DNA from: Bradyrhizobium manausense | GTDB lineage: Bacteria; Pseudomonadota; Alphaproteobacteria; Rhizobiales; Xanthobacteraceae | DNA: 64,000 bases | Direction of reading: 5' to 3' | NCBI RefSeq assembly: GCF_001440035.1 | Contig: NZ_LJYG01000090.1 | Span: forward strand, 26,839-90,838 | Shown: piece by piece, positions 40,522 to 50,138 of the stretch | How the letters are laid out: every line of letters starts with the position of its first letter | How positions within the stretch are numbered: the stretch's first letter is position 1 | The notes under the pieces: generated by a model | Databases searched by the model: none | What the model saw: only the letters and a program-made list of their open reading frames with translations | What the model was told of the DNA's origin: nothing | Program-made: the position numbers and the translations under genes

Positions 40522-41625
40522 ATGCGCGTTGTGATCTGCGGCGGCGGCGTGATCGGGGCCTGCACCGCCTACTTCCTCCGCCGCCACGGCGCCGAAGTTA
40601 TCGTCGTGGAGCGGACCGAAGTCGCGGCGGCGGCCTCCGGCAAGGCCGGCGGCTTTCTGGCGCGCGACTGGTGTGCGGGCACGCCGCTCGACACGTTGGC
40701 GCGGCGCAGCTTTGCCCTTCACGCACAACTGCCCGGCGAGATCGCCGGCGATTGGGGCTATCGCCCGATGAGTGCGTATAGCGGCTATGTCGCGACCGAT
40801 GACGATCCGCGTCGGACTACGTCGTCCGAGCTCGACTGGCTGAGCGATTGTGTCGTCCTCACGCAACGCATCGGCACGACCGAGACGACCGCGATCGTTC
40901 ATCCCAGAAAGTTCACGTCGGCCGTGATGAATGCGGCGATCGCGCAAGGCGCCGAGCTTCGCCATGGCCGCTTTACTGGCATCGCGCGCGACGCAGATCG
41001 CGGCGCTGTCAAGGGCGTCGGGGTGGAAGACGATGTCATCGAAGCGGATGCCGTCGTGATCGCAATGGGGCCCTGGTCGCTTCTCGCTGCAAGCTGGATG
41101 AGTCTGCCAGCCCTCTATGCCCAAGACAGCCCGAGCATTTTGTACGACACAGGCACAAAGGTCTCGGCAGACGCCTTGTTTCTGGATACGGAGATCCACG
41201 GCCACGCCACCAGCATCGAGGTGTTTCCTCGCCCGGACGGCAGCACCTATGTCACCGGCTTCCCCGACACCTCTGCCTTCCCCACTGATCCGGCCGACGT
41301 GGAGCCGGGGCCGAACACCACCCGATGGCTGCAACAGATATCGGAGCGACTATCGCCGCTGTTCCGGCCGGAGAAGATCATCGCGAAACAGGCTTGCTTT
41401 CGTCCAGTGACGGCGGACGGCTTGCCGCTGATTGGCCGCGTGCCGCAGGATGAAGGGCTCTATGTTGCGACCGGACACAGTGTCTGGGGTATCCTGAATG
41501 CTCCTGCAACCGGTGAAGCCTTGGCGGAGTTGATCGTCGAGGGCGCAACGCGCAATGTCGACCTCGCGCCGTTCGATCCTGCCCGGCTCAAGCCACTCGA
41601 TCTGCCGCGGCGGCGATGGCCCTGA
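40522..41625 (+). CDS. FAD-dependent oxidoreductase of the D-amino-acid oxidase (DAO) family
   Basis: The 367-residue protein begins with the dinucleotide-binding motif VVICGGGVIGACTAYFL, then SGKAGGFLARDWC, and ends with the DAO-family block RPVTADGLPLIGRVP and YVATGHSVWGI. Members oxidise amines or amino acids with FAD in the cytoplasm. It starts 40 bp after ddl, so the two may be co-transcribed and act on D-amino acids; the substrate is not evident from the sequence. Confidence 0.8.
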   Translation: MRVVICGGGVIGACTAYFLRRHGAEVIVVERTEVAAAASGKAGGFLARDWCAGTPLDTLARRSFALHAQLPGEIAGDWGYRPMSAYSGYVATDDDPRRTTSSELDWLSDCVVLTQRIGTTETTAIVHPRKFTSAVMNAAIAQGAELRHGRFTGIARDADRGAVKGVGVEDDVIEADAVVIAMGPWSLLAASWMSLPALYAQDSPSILYDTGTKVSADALFLDTEIHGHATSIEVFPRPDGSTYVTGFPDTSAFPTDPADVEPGPNTTRWLQQISERLSPLFRPEKIIAKQACFRPVTADGLPLIGRVPQDEGLYVATGHSVWGILNAPATGEALAELIVEGATRNVDLAPFDPARLKPLDLPRRRWP

Positions 41626-41837
41626 TACGCTTGCGCGCCGCGCTGCGCTCGCATGCCAGCCGACGAAATCTGCATGCCTGCGTGCGGAATAACGCTCCGT
41701 CCTGCCCGATATTTACGCAGCTAGACTTTAGTCCCCTTCGTACACTCCTGAATACAGTTCCACTTGCCGAGGATTCTCTCGCCGTTATAGTCGCGCGCCA
41801 ATAGCAAAAGAAGCTTGGTTCAAAGGGAGAGAACAAT

Positions 41838-43082
41838 ATGAATAAAGCACTCTCTGGTGCATTGCGATGTGCGTTTGGTGCCGCCGCGGCGGGCGTCGTG
41901 TTAGCGGCCTCAAATGCGGCCTTTGCAGCCGATCCGATCAAGATCGGCGTGATCGCGGAGGCGCAGGCCATTGCCGGCGCATCGATCCCGCAGGCGGCGC
42001 AGCTCGCCGCCGACGAGATCAACGCCGGCGGCGGCGTCGATGGCCGCAAGATCGAGATCATCGGCTACGACAATCACTCCTCCTCGGCAGATTCGGTGCG
42101 CGCGTTCCAGCGCGCGGTGAACGAGGACAAGGTCAACGTCGTCATCGCCAGCTATATCAGCGAAGTGGTGCTGGCGCTGGAGCCCTGGGCCTCGCGGCTG
42201 AAGACGCCGTTCGTGACGCCGGGTGCTGCCTCCAACGAGATCAGCAAGAGCGTCCACGCCGATTACGAGAAGAACAAGTACACGTTCCACGGCTACCTGA
42301 CCTCGGCGGCACTGGCGCTTTCTGTGTGCGACGGCGCCAAGGACCTGCTCGTCGACAAGATGCACATGAAGACGGCGGTCATCATGAGCGAGGACGCCGC
42401 CTGGACCAAGCCGCTCGACGTCGGCTACGAGGAGTGCCTGCCCAAGGTCGGACTGAAGGTGCTCGACCACATCCGCTTCTCGCCTGATACCACCGACTTC
42501 ACCCCGATCTTCAACAAGATCGAGGGCGCCAAGCCCGACGTGATCATCACCGGCATCTCCCATGTCGGCGTGCAGCCGACGGTGCAGTGGAAGAACCAGC
42601 AGGTGCCGATCCCGATGTTCGGCATCTCCTCGCAGGCGACCAACGAAACCTTCGGCAAGGACACCAATCAGGCCGCCGAAGGCGTGCTCTATCAAGGCGT
42701 CTCCGGGCCCGGCGTCGCCGTGACGCCGAAGTCGGTGCCGTTCGCGGAAAACTTCAAGAAGAAGTACGGCAACTACCCGTCCTATGCCGGCTACACCGCC
42801 TATGACGAGGTCTATTACATCGCGGATGCGGTGAAGCGCGCGGGCTCGACTGATGCCGACAAGCTGGTCGATGCGCTGGAGAAGACCGACTGGGAAGGCA
42901 CGATCGGCCGCGTCCAGTTCTATGGCAAGGACGATCCGTTCACGCACTCGATCAAGTACGGCAGGGGCCTGATCACCGGGCTGATGCTGCAATGGCAGGA
43001 CGGCAAGCAGAGCGCGGTCTGGCCCAAGGAGGTCGCCAAGGTCGACATCAAGTTCCCGAGCTTCATCAAGCTCAGCAACTGA
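41838..43082 (+). CDS. Branched-chain-type amino acid ABC transporter substrate-binding protein
   Basis: The 414-residue periplasmic protein has a signal peptide (about 1-30, NAAFA) and a type I periplasmic fold typical of the LivJ/LivK family: PIKIGVIAEAQAIAGASIPQ, YDNHSSSADSVRAFQRAV, YISEVVLALEPWA. It would deliver a branched-chain amino acid, amide or related compound to the permease encoded next. It is the first gene of the operon 41838-47757; GGGAGAG precedes the ATG. A very similar binding protein is encoded at the other end of the operon. Confidence 0.9.
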   Translation: MNKALSGALRCAFGAAAAGVVLAASNAAFAADPIKIGVIAEAQAIAGASIPQAAQLAADEINAGGGVDGRKIEIIGYDNHSSSADSVRAFQRAVNEDKVNVVIASYISEVVLALEPWASRLKTPFVTPGAASNEISKSVHADYEKNKYTFHGYLTSAALALSVCDGAKDLLVDKMHMKTAVIMSEDAAWTKPLDVGYEECLPKVGLKVLDHIRFSPDTTDFTPIFNKIEGAKPDVIITGISHVGVQPTVQWKNQQVPIPMFGISSQATNETFGKDTNQAAEGVLYQGVSGPGVAVTPKSVPFAENFKKKYGNYPSYAGYTAYDEVYYIADAVKRAGSTDADKLVDALEKTDWEGTIGRVQFYGKDDPFTHSIKYGRGLITGLMLQWQDGKQSAVWPKEVAKVDIKFPSFIKLSN

Positions 43083-43191
43083 TCGGAACAGCTCCCGGGG
43101 CCATCGCCCGGGAGCTTCCACTTGCGGCGCTGCACCTTTCCTCAACGCCGCAGCCTGACTGCCAGCCCATAGACCGGATTGCCAATCTTCA

Positions 43192-44067
43192 ATGCGAGCT
43201 TTCCAGATTCTGATCGATGGCTTTGCCATCAGCGCTCTCTACGCTCTCGGCGCCACCGGCTTCACACTGATCTTCGGCGTCTCCGGCGTGCTCAACCTCT
43301 CCCACGGCGCCATCATGGTGGCGGCTGCGGTGGCGGCATGGGCTGCCGCGAGCATTCTGGGCGTCGGCACCTATGCCGGCGCACTTATTGGCGTCGGCGT
43401 CGCCCTCCTCACCGCTTTCCTCACCTACTTCGCCGTCGTGAAGCCGATCCAGGATTCCCGGCGCATCCCGAATGAGGAAAAGGAGATTTTCGTCCTCACC
43501 GGCACCCTGCTCTGGGGCATCATGATCCAGGAGCTGATCGCCTATTTCTTCACCAACAACGCCAAGACCGTGCTGCCGATCGTCGAAGGCGTGGTCGATA
43601 TCCTCGGCGTCCGTACGCCCACGAACGAGATCTTCACCGCGATCGTGTGCTGCCTCGTCATCGCTCTGTTGTGGCTCCTGGTGAACCGCACCCGCACCGG
43701 CAAGGCGGTGCTGGCGGCCTCGATGAACCCGCGCGGCGTCACCCTGCTCGGGCTCGAGCTCACCAACATCTATATCGTGGTGTGGGCGATCTACGGCATC
43801 CTCGCCGGCATCGCCGGCGTGCTGCTCGGCATGTTCCTCGGCGTCAGCTCCTACAGCGTCGGACCGTTGACCGCGAGCGCGTTCTCGATCGTGGTGCTCG
43901 GCGGCCTCGGCAGCGTCTCCGGCTCGCTGATCGCGGCCTTCGTGGTCGGCTATCTCGAAACGCTCACGGCCTATCTGGTCTCGCCGGCCTATCGCACCAT
44001 TCCGGCGCTGCTGCTGCTCGTGTTCGTGATGTACATCCGGCCCCAGGGCCTGCTGGGGAGGCGCTGA
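43192..44067 (+). CDS. Branched-chain amino acid ABC transporter permease (LivH-type)
   Basis: The 291-residue inner-membrane protein has about eight hydrophobic helices, starting FQILIDGFAISALYALGATG, with GVSGVLNLSHGAIMV and the C-terminal FVMYIRPQGLLGRR typical of LivH. It forms the channel with the LivM-type permease encoded 1 bp downstream. Confidence 0.92.
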   Translation: MRAFQILIDGFAISALYALGATGFTLIFGVSGVLNLSHGAIMVAAAVAAWAAASILGVGTYAGALIGVGVALLTAFLTYFAVVKPIQDSRRIPNEEKEIFVLTGTLLWGIMIQELIAYFFTNNAKTVLPIVEGVVDILGVRTPTNEIFTAIVCCLVIALLWLLVNRTRTGKAVLAASMNPRGVTLLGLELTNIYIVVWAIYGILAGIAGVLLGMFLGVSSYSVGPLTASAFSIVVLGGLGSVSGSLIAAFVVGYLETLTAYLVSPAYRTIPALLLLVFVMYIRPQGLLGRR

Positions 44068-44068
44068 G

Positions 44069-44995
44069 ATGGCCGGCTTCTTGACCTCGCGCCTGTTCTT
44101 CGTCTCGCTGGCGCTCGTCATCATCGCGGCGACGCTGCCGCTCTACGTCTCCGGCTACGTGCTCGGGCTGCTCACGGTCGCGTTCTATTTCGGCGTATTC
44201 GCGATGGCATGGGATCTGCTGTTCGGCTTTGCGGGCGAGGTCAATTTCGGCCCGACCTTCCTGATCGGCGTCGGCGCCTACACGGCTGGCATCCTCAATG
44301 CCCAGTTTGGCTGGTCGGTCTATCTCTGCATCGTGCTCGGCGCGCTTGCCTCGGTCATCGCGGGCCTCGTGCTGGCGCTGCCGGCGCTACGCGTGCGCGG
44401 ACCGTATTTCGGCCTGACCACGCTGGTAGCGGTGCTGATGCTGCAAAACTTCGTCGTCGTGTTCGCCGACCTTACCGGCGGCGAAATCGGTCTCACCATC
44501 CCTGACGTCATCACCATCAATGCCGGCGCCAATTACTGGATCGCGCTCGGCTTCATGACGATCTCGGCGGCGATCCTCTACGGCCTATCGCAATCCCCTG
44601 TCGGTCTCGTGCTGCAAGCGAGCGGCCAGGATCCGGTGCAGGCCGGCGCGCTCGGCTTCAACATCGTCAAGCACAAGCTCGCCGCCTTCATCGTCAGCGC
44701 GTTCTTCTCGGGGCTCTCGGGCGCGCTGCTGGTGTTCTACTTCGGCACCGCCTCGGTCGGCACCGTCGTCGACGTCGCGGTCGGCGTCAACGTGATCGTC
44801 TCGGCCGTCCTCGGCGGAAGGCGCACCGTGCTCGGCGCGGCGCTGGGCGCGATCTTCCTGATCGTCGCCGGCGAGTTTCTGCGCCCGACGGGCGAGCTTG
44901 CGACCTTCATCGTCTCGGCGGTGGCGCTGCTCGTCGTCCTGTTCTTCCCCGGCGGCTTCCTAGGAGCGGCCCTCTCGCGCGAGGCTCGCTCGTAA
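44069..44995 (+). CDS. Branched-chain amino acid ABC transporter permease (LivM-type)
   Basis: The 308-residue inner-membrane protein has eight or nine hydrophobic segments and the LivM-type core FGFAGEVNFGPTFLIGVGAY and LPALRVRGPYFGLTT. Its TAA shares a base with the ATG of the ATPase gene (TAATG), so the subunits are coupled in translation. Confidence 0.92.
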   Translation: MAGFLTSRLFFVSLALVIIAATLPLYVSGYVLGLLTVAFYFGVFAMAWDLLFGFAGEVNFGPTFLIGVGAYTAGILNAQFGWSVYLCIVLGALASVIAGLVLALPALRVRGPYFGLTTLVAVLMLQNFVVVFADLTGGEIGLTIPDVITINAGANYWIALGFMTISAAILYGLSQSPVGLVLQASGQDPVQAGALGFNIVKHKLAAFIVSAFFSGLSGALLVFYFGTASVGTVVDVAVGVNVIVSAVLGGRRTVLGAALGAIFLIVAGEFLRPTGELATFIVSAVALLVVLFFPGGFLGAALSREARS

Positions 44996-46476
44996 TGGAT
45001 CAGAGGCTTTCCAACCGGCCCGTGCTCGAAGTCCGCGGCCTCACCAAACGCTTTGGCGGCCTGACCGCGGTGAAGAACCTCAACTTCGACGTCAACAGCG
45101 GCGAGATCTTTGGCCTGATCGGGCCGAACGGCTCGGGCAAGTCGACCGCGATGAAGAGCGTGATGGGCATCGAGCGCCCGACCGCAGGCGACGTCGTGTT
45201 CGAAGGCGAGAATGTCGCCGGCCTGCCCGCACACAAGATCGCGCGCAAAGGCTTTGGCATGGTGTTCCAGCACTCGCGGCCGCTGAACCGGCAGACGGTG
45301 CTGGAGAACATCATGGTGGCGCTGCTGCCGGACAGCCTGTTCATGCTGTTTCCGGACAAGGCGCTGGTCGAGCGCGCCAAATGGATCGCCGACCGCGTCG
45401 GCTTGGGCTCCGTGATGAACCGCCGCCCGCCGACGCTGCCCTTCGCCGATCTGCGCCGGCTCGAGCTTGCGAAAGCGATCGCGCGCGACCCAAAAGTGGT
45501 GCTGGTCGACGAGCCCTTCGCCGGTCTCACCCGCGCCGAGGTGGACGTGTTCTCCGACCTGATCCGCAGCTTCCGCGACGACGGCCGCGCGGTGATGCTG
45601 GTCGACCACAACGTCAAGAGCGTCGCGGCCCTCGTCGACCGCGTGCTGGCGATGTATCTCGGCGAGGAGATCGTCACCGGCAGGGCCGACGACGTCATGC
45701 GGAACGAGACGGTGCGGCGGGTCTATCTCGGCGGCGCCATCGAGACCCATGCGCGGCCCGAGACGAGCTTCAAGGACAAGGTGCCGCTGCTCCAGGTCGA
45801 GAATGTCAGCGTCCATTACGGCAAGGCGCAGGCGCTGGAGAATGTCTCCATCCACATCCACGAAGGCGAGTTCGTCTCCATCGTCGGCCTCAACGGCGCC
45901 GGCAAGACCACGCTGTTCAACACCATCTCCGGCTTCCTGCCCTACACCGGCGAGATCGTCCGCGGCGGCGAGAAGCTGCGCGGCACCAGCCCCGCCAGGA
46001 TCGCGCGCAGCGGCCTCGTGCAATGCCCTGAGTCCCGCGAGCTGTTCGGCGAGATGACCGTGCGGGAAAATCTCGATCTCGGCGGCCAGCACCTGGACGA
46101 CGAAGCAAGGGCGAAGCAGCTCGCCTGGCTGTTCGAGCTGTTTCCGATCCTGAAGGAGCGCCAGGGGCAGATGGCGCAAACGCTGTCAGGCGGCGAGCAG
46201 CAGATGCTGGCAATCGGCCGCGCGCTGATGATGCAGCCGCAGATCCTGATCCTGGACGAGCCGACACTCGGCCTTGCGCCCGTCATCCTCGAGCTGCTCT
46301 CCAAGGCGCTGGAGAAGTTGCGGCAGACCACATCGATCACCGTGCTGCTCGGCGAGCAGAACGTGACCTTCGCGCTGCCCCATGCCGACCGCGTCTATGT
46401 GCTGGAGCACGCCAGGATCGTCTGGGAGGGCGATCCCGGCCGCTTCGCCGCGGAAGCCGGTGCCGATTTTCTCTAA
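44995..46476 (+). CDS. Fused LivG-LivF ABC transporter ATPase
   Basis: One 493-residue protein carries both ATPases that are usually separate. The N-terminal domain (1-245, LivG-like) has Walker A GPNGSGKST (about 43-51) and Walker B VVLVDEPFAGL, but its signature reads LPFADLRRLELAKAI (about 149), not LSGGQ. The C-terminal domain (about 260-493, LivF-like) has GLNGAGKTT (about 298), a canonical LSGGEQQML (about 397) and ILILDEPTLGL. The fusion fixes a 1:1 pair, and the first domain may be less active. It overlaps the LivM-type gene by one base. Confidence 0.92.
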   Translation: MDQRLSNRPVLEVRGLTKRFGGLTAVKNLNFDVNSGEIFGLIGPNGSGKSTAMKSVMGIERPTAGDVVFEGENVAGLPAHKIARKGFGMVFQHSRPLNRQTVLENIMVALLPDSLFMLFPDKALVERAKWIADRVGLGSVMNRRPPTLPFADLRRLELAKAIARDPKVVLVDEPFAGLTRAEVDVFSDLIRSFRDDGRAVMLVDHNVKSVAALVDRVLAMYLGEEIVTGRADDVMRNETVRRVYLGGAIETHARPETSFKDKVPLLQVENVSVHYGKAQALENVSIHIHEGEFVSIVGLNGAGKTTLFNTISGFLPYTGEIVRGGEKLRGTSPARIARSGLVQCPESRELFGEMTVRENLDLGGQHLDDEARAKQLAWLFELFPILKERQGQMAQTLSGGEQQMLAIGRALMMQPQILILDEPTLGLAPVILELLSKALEKLRQTTSITVLLGEQNVTFALPHADRVYVLEHARIVWEGDPGRFAAEAGADFL

Positions 46477-46518
46477 GTCGCGCGTATCACCAAAGAAAAC
46501 AACGAAAGGGAAACGACC

Positions 46519-47757
46519 ATGCGATCATCGACGGTTTTGGGTGCCGCCCTCCTCAGCTCCGCTCTGGCGCTATGCCTCGCAGCTCCCGCCTACGCGCAGT
46601 CGAACGACCCGATCAAGATCGGCGTCATCGCCGAGGTGCAGGCGATCGCAGGCGCGGCGACACCCGGCGGCGCGCAGATCGCTGCCGACGAGATCAACGC
46701 GAAGGGCGGCATTCTCGGCCGCAAGGTCGAGATCGTCACCTATGACAACAAGAGCTCCTCGGCCGACTCGGTGCGCGCGTTCCAGCGCGCGGTGAGCGAG
46801 GACAAGGTCTCGGCCGTGATCGCGAGCTACATCTCCGAGGTCGTGCTGGCGCTGGAGCCCTGGGCCGCGCGGCTGAAGATGCCGCTGATCACGCCAGGCG
46901 CCGCCTCGAACGAGATCACCAAGGCGATCCATAACGACTACGAGAAGAACAAGTACACCTTCCACGGCTACCTGACGTCAGCCGCGCAGGCCCAGCTCGT
47001 CTGCGATGCCGCCAAGGACCTGCTGGTCGACAAGCTCAAGTTCAAGACCGTCGCGATCATGAGCGAGGACGCCGCCTGGACCAAGCCGCTCGACGTCGGC
47101 TACGAGGCCTGCCTGCCCAAGGCCGGGTTGAAGGTCGTCGAGCATGTGCGCTTCTCGCCTGACACCACCGACTTCACACCGATCTTCAACAACATCGAAG
47201 GCAAGAAGCCTGATGTGATCGTGACAGGCATCTCCCATGTCGGCGTGCAACCGACGGTGCAGTGGAAGAACCAGCAGGTGCCGGTGCCGATGTTCGGCAT
47301 CAGCGCGCAGGCGCTGAGCCCGACCTTCTGGAAGGACACCAACGGCGCAGCCGACGGCGTGCCCTCGCTTGCGGTCGCGACGCCCGACGTCGCCGTGACC
47401 TCGAAGACCAAGCCGTTCGCGGCCGCGTTCAAGGCCAAGTTCGGCGCGCCGCCGGCCTATACCGGCTACACCGCCTATGACGAGGTCTACATCATCACCG
47501 ACGCAATCAAGCGCGCGGGATCGACCGACCCGGACAAGATGGTCGCCGAACTCGAGAAGACCGACTACGAAGGCACGATCGGCAAGATTCAGTTCTACGG
47601 CAAGGATGACGAATTCACCCACGGCATCAAGTCCGGCCCGGGCGCGGTGACCGGCCTGGTCTTCCAGTGGCAGGACGAAAAGCAGGTCGTGGTCTGGCCG
47701 GAGAAGATCGCGGAAGGCAAGCTGAAGTTTCCGAACTTCGTGAAGCTGTCGCAGTAA
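46519..47757 (+). CDS. Second Liv-type substrate-binding protein (paralogue of the protein at 41838)
   Basis: The 412-residue periplasmic protein (signal peptide about 1-26, AYAQS) is very similar to the protein encoded at 41838: YDNKSSSADSVRAFQRAVSE, YISEVVLALEPWAARL, YEKNKYTFHGYLTSAA. It lies 42 bp after the ATPase gene. Two near-identical binding proteins around one permease set could widen the substrate range; they diverge mainly after residue 260. Confidence 0.9.
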   Translation: MRSSTVLGAALLSSALALCLAAPAYAQSNDPIKIGVIAEVQAIAGAATPGGAQIAADEINAKGGILGRKVEIVTYDNKSSSADSVRAFQRAVSEDKVSAVIASYISEVVLALEPWAARLKMPLITPGAASNEITKAIHNDYEKNKYTFHGYLTSAAQAQLVCDAAKDLLVDKLKFKTVAIMSEDAAWTKPLDVGYEACLPKAGLKVVEHVRFSPDTTDFTPIFNNIEGKKPDVIVTGISHVGVQPTVQWKNQQVPVPMFGISAQALSPTFWKDTNGAADGVPSLAVATPDVAVTSKTKPFAAAFKAKFGAPPAYTGYTAYDEVYIITDAIKRAGSTDPDKMVAELEKTDYEGTIGKIQFYGKDDEFTHGIKSGPGAVTGLVFQWQDEKQVVVWPEKIAEGKLKFPNFVKLSQ

Positions 47758-47916
47758 CAGGCCTAAACGCCAGATCACATGCGCGATGCCCGGGCCCTCC
47801 CGGGCATTTCGTTTTCGACCCTTGAAGCGAACCACGCTTGCAAAATTGTCAGGGTCGATCAAAGTAACGACCGCACGCAGGCCACTTCAAGAATCTGCGG
47901 CCATCACGGAGGACGC

Positions 47917-48816
47917 ATGCTTCCCTATGTCGTTCACGACCCTCGCTTCGAGAAGCTGGTCATCGGCCATGTCAATCTCGAAAAGCTCTTCACCGGCTGC
48001 CGCTGGGCCGAAGGTCCCGCCTATTTTCCGGCCGGACGCTACCTGATCTGGTCCGACATTCCGAACAACCGGATGATGCGCTTTGACGAGACCGACGGAT
48101 CGGTGTCGGTGTTCCGCGCGCCGAGCTTCAATTCCAACGGCAACACCACCGACCGCCAGGGGCGGCTGGTGAGCTGCGAGCATTTCATGCGGCGCGTTAG
48201 CAGGACCGAGCATGACGGCTCGATCACGGTACTGGCTGACGTGTTCGAGGGTCACCGGCTGAATTCGCCCAACGATGTCGTGGTCAAGTCGGACCATTCG
48301 ATCTGGTTCTCCGACCCGACCTACGGTATCGACAGCGACTATGAGGGCCAGCAAAGCCCATCGGAGATCGGCGCCTCCAACGTGTATCGGATCGATGCCA
48401 ACACCAAGGCCATCACACGCGTCGTGTCCGACCGGGTGCAGCCGAATGGCCTCGCCTTCTCGCCGGACGAGACGCGGCTCTACGTCGCCGACACCGGCGC
48501 GACGCATGTGCGCGGGCTGCCGCCGACGATCTGGTCCTACGAGGTCAAGGGACAGACGGTCGGCGAAGCCTCGCTGTTCGCGACCTGCCCGGACGGGCTC
48601 TATGACGGTTTCCGTGTCGACATCCATGGCAACATCTGGACCTCGGCGGGCCGCAGCGTGTTCTGCTACGCGCCTGACGGCACCCACATCGGCACGGTCC
48701 CGATCGGCGAGATCGTCGCCAATGTCTGCTTCGGCGGCCCGCGCCGCAACCGCCTCTATATCTGCGGACAGACCTCGCTGTATTCGATCTATCTCAACAC
48801 GCGGGCGGCGGTGTAG
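47917..48816 (+). CDS. Cytosolic SMP-30/gluconolactonase-family protein
   Basis: The 299-residue protein repeats the propeller pattern of the exported protein at 38005: CRWAEGPAYFPAGRYLIWSD, QGRLVSCEHFMRRVSRTEHD, LNSPNDVVVKSDHSIWFSDP, PNGLAFSPDETRLYVADTGA. There is no signal peptide. The ATG at 47917 has GGAGG upstream; the frame extends to 47779 but that part does not resemble the family. It may be a lactonase. It lies 159 bp after the Liv operon and is convergent with the Nit1C cluster. Confidence 0.85.
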   Translation: MLPYVVHDPRFEKLVIGHVNLEKLFTGCRWAEGPAYFPAGRYLIWSDIPNNRMMRFDETDGSVSVFRAPSFNSNGNTTDRQGRLVSCEHFMRRVSRTEHDGSITVLADVFEGHRLNSPNDVVVKSDHSIWFSDPTYGIDSDYEGQQSPSEIGASNVYRIDANTKAITRVVSDRVQPNGLAFSPDETRLYVADTGATHVRGLPPTIWSYEVKGQTVGEASLFATCPDGLYDGFRVDIHGNIWTSAGRSVFCYAPDGTHIGTVPIGEIVANVCFGGPRRNRLYICGQTSLYSIYLNTRAAV

Positions 48817-48827
48817 GGCGTGCGAGG

Positions 48828-50126
48828 CTACACCGCTTCTCTCGCTGCATATTGCTCGCGTGGGGCTGCCTGATACGTGCCAGCGTGCGACGCACTCGAT
48901 CGGGCCTCGATGTGGTCTGCCACAAACTCTGCATCACGCCCGATGCCGACGAACCGGCCGGAGCCCCAGGTGTAGAGCCAGGGCAGGCCGATCACATAGG
49001 CGCCGTCGACCGACGTGACGCCCCGCTTGTGGGTTGGATAACCGGTGCCGTCGAACATCGGCAGGTCGACCCAGGACCAGTCGGAGCGGAAGCCGGTCGT
49101 CCAGATGATGCTCGTGATGCCGCTCGCTGCGAGATCGAGCTCCGTGGGCACCGCGGCGGGGGTCCACACGGGCTCGTAGTGAGGCGTCTCGGGCGCGGCG
49201 ATCCTGTTCCTAGCGATGTGCTCGTCGATCATCCGGCAGATGCCGTTATAGACGCGATCGGCATTGTCGAGATTGACCTGGAGATCATCGCCAAGCTGCA
49301 GGCGCGTTCCACGACCGTCCTTGAGGCGACCGTAGAGCTTCGTGCCCTCGAGCGCGAATTTGCGCAGATCGATGTCACGGCCGCCGTCCCGTCCGGTCAG
49401 GTAATGGTTGGCGTTCTTGCGGACCCCCTCCTTCAGCGAATGCTTGTCGACCGGCAGGTCGTACTGGCCGAGATCGTCGAGCCAGTCGACGGCGTCGCGG
49501 CCGCGATAGAAACGCGGGCACCGCGGCGCGCTGCCGACGGCGAGATGCACCTTGCGGCCCGCCAGGTGCAGATCCTCCGCGATCTGGCAGCCCGATTGCC
49601 CGCTTCCCACCACGAGGATCTCGCCCGGCGGCAGCTGATCCGGATTGCGGTAGGCAGAGGAGTGGATCTGCATGATCGAGGCATCGAGCCGGTCGGCAAA
49701 CGGCAGCACTTTTGGAACGTGATATCCGCTGACGGCGAGCACGACATTGTCGGCGGCGATCTCGCCGGCGGTGGTCTCGAGCATGAAGCCGCGACCGGAT
49801 CGCCGCAGACGCGTCACGGCGACGCCCTCGCGGACTGGCGCATCGATGTGCCTGGCGAAATCCTCGATGTATCTGACGATCTCGTCGCGCAGCATGAAGC
49901 CGTGCGGATCGCTGCCGGCATACAAAAATCCCGGCAGCTTGCATTGCCAGTTCGGCGTCACCAGGCAGAACGCGTCCCACCGCTGCGTCTTCCAGGAATG
50001 CGCGATGGTGTTTTTCTCCAGCACAATATGCGCGATGCCGCGCGCCTTGAGCTGCGCGCTCATCGCAAGGCCAGCCTGGCCGCCGCCGATCACGACGACC
50101 GGATAATGGGTGTGAAGGTCGGACAT
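48828..50126 (-). CDS. Flavin-dependent oxidoreductase of the Nit1C cluster (MSMEG_0569 family)
   Basis: The 432-residue protein has an FAD-binding VVVIGGGQAGLAM near the N-terminus, a second nucleotide-binding motif GEILVVGSGQSGCQIAEDL (about 175) and the FMO/Baeyer-Villiger-like stretch SWKTQRWDAFCLVTPNW. It is the last gene of the eight-gene leftward cluster 48828-55757. The family is known only from these nitrogen-starvation/nitrilase clusters; the substrate is unknown. Confidence 0.9.
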   Translation of the reverse strand: MSDLHTHYPVVVIGGGQAGLAMSAQLKARGIAHIVLEKNTIAHSWKTQRWDAFCLVTPNWQCKLPGFLYAGSDPHGFMLRDEIVRYIEDFARHIDAPVREGVAVTRLRRSGRGFMLETTAGEIAADNVVLAVSGYHVPKVLPFADRLDASIMQIHSSAYRNPDQLPPGEILVVGSGQSGCQIAEDLHLAGRKVHLAVGSAPRCPRFYRGRDAVDWLDDLGQYDLPVDKHSLKEGVRKNANHYLTGRDGGRDIDLRKFALEGTKLYGRLKDGRGTRLQLGDDLQVNLDNADRVYNGICRMIDEHIARNRIAAPETPHYEPVWTPAAVPTELDLAASGITSIIWTTGFRSDWSWVDLPMFDGTGYPTHKRGVTSVDGAYVIGLPWLYTWGSGRFVGIGRDAEFVADHIEARSSASHAGTYQAAPREQYAAREAV

Positions 50127-50138
50127 GATCAGCTCCTG

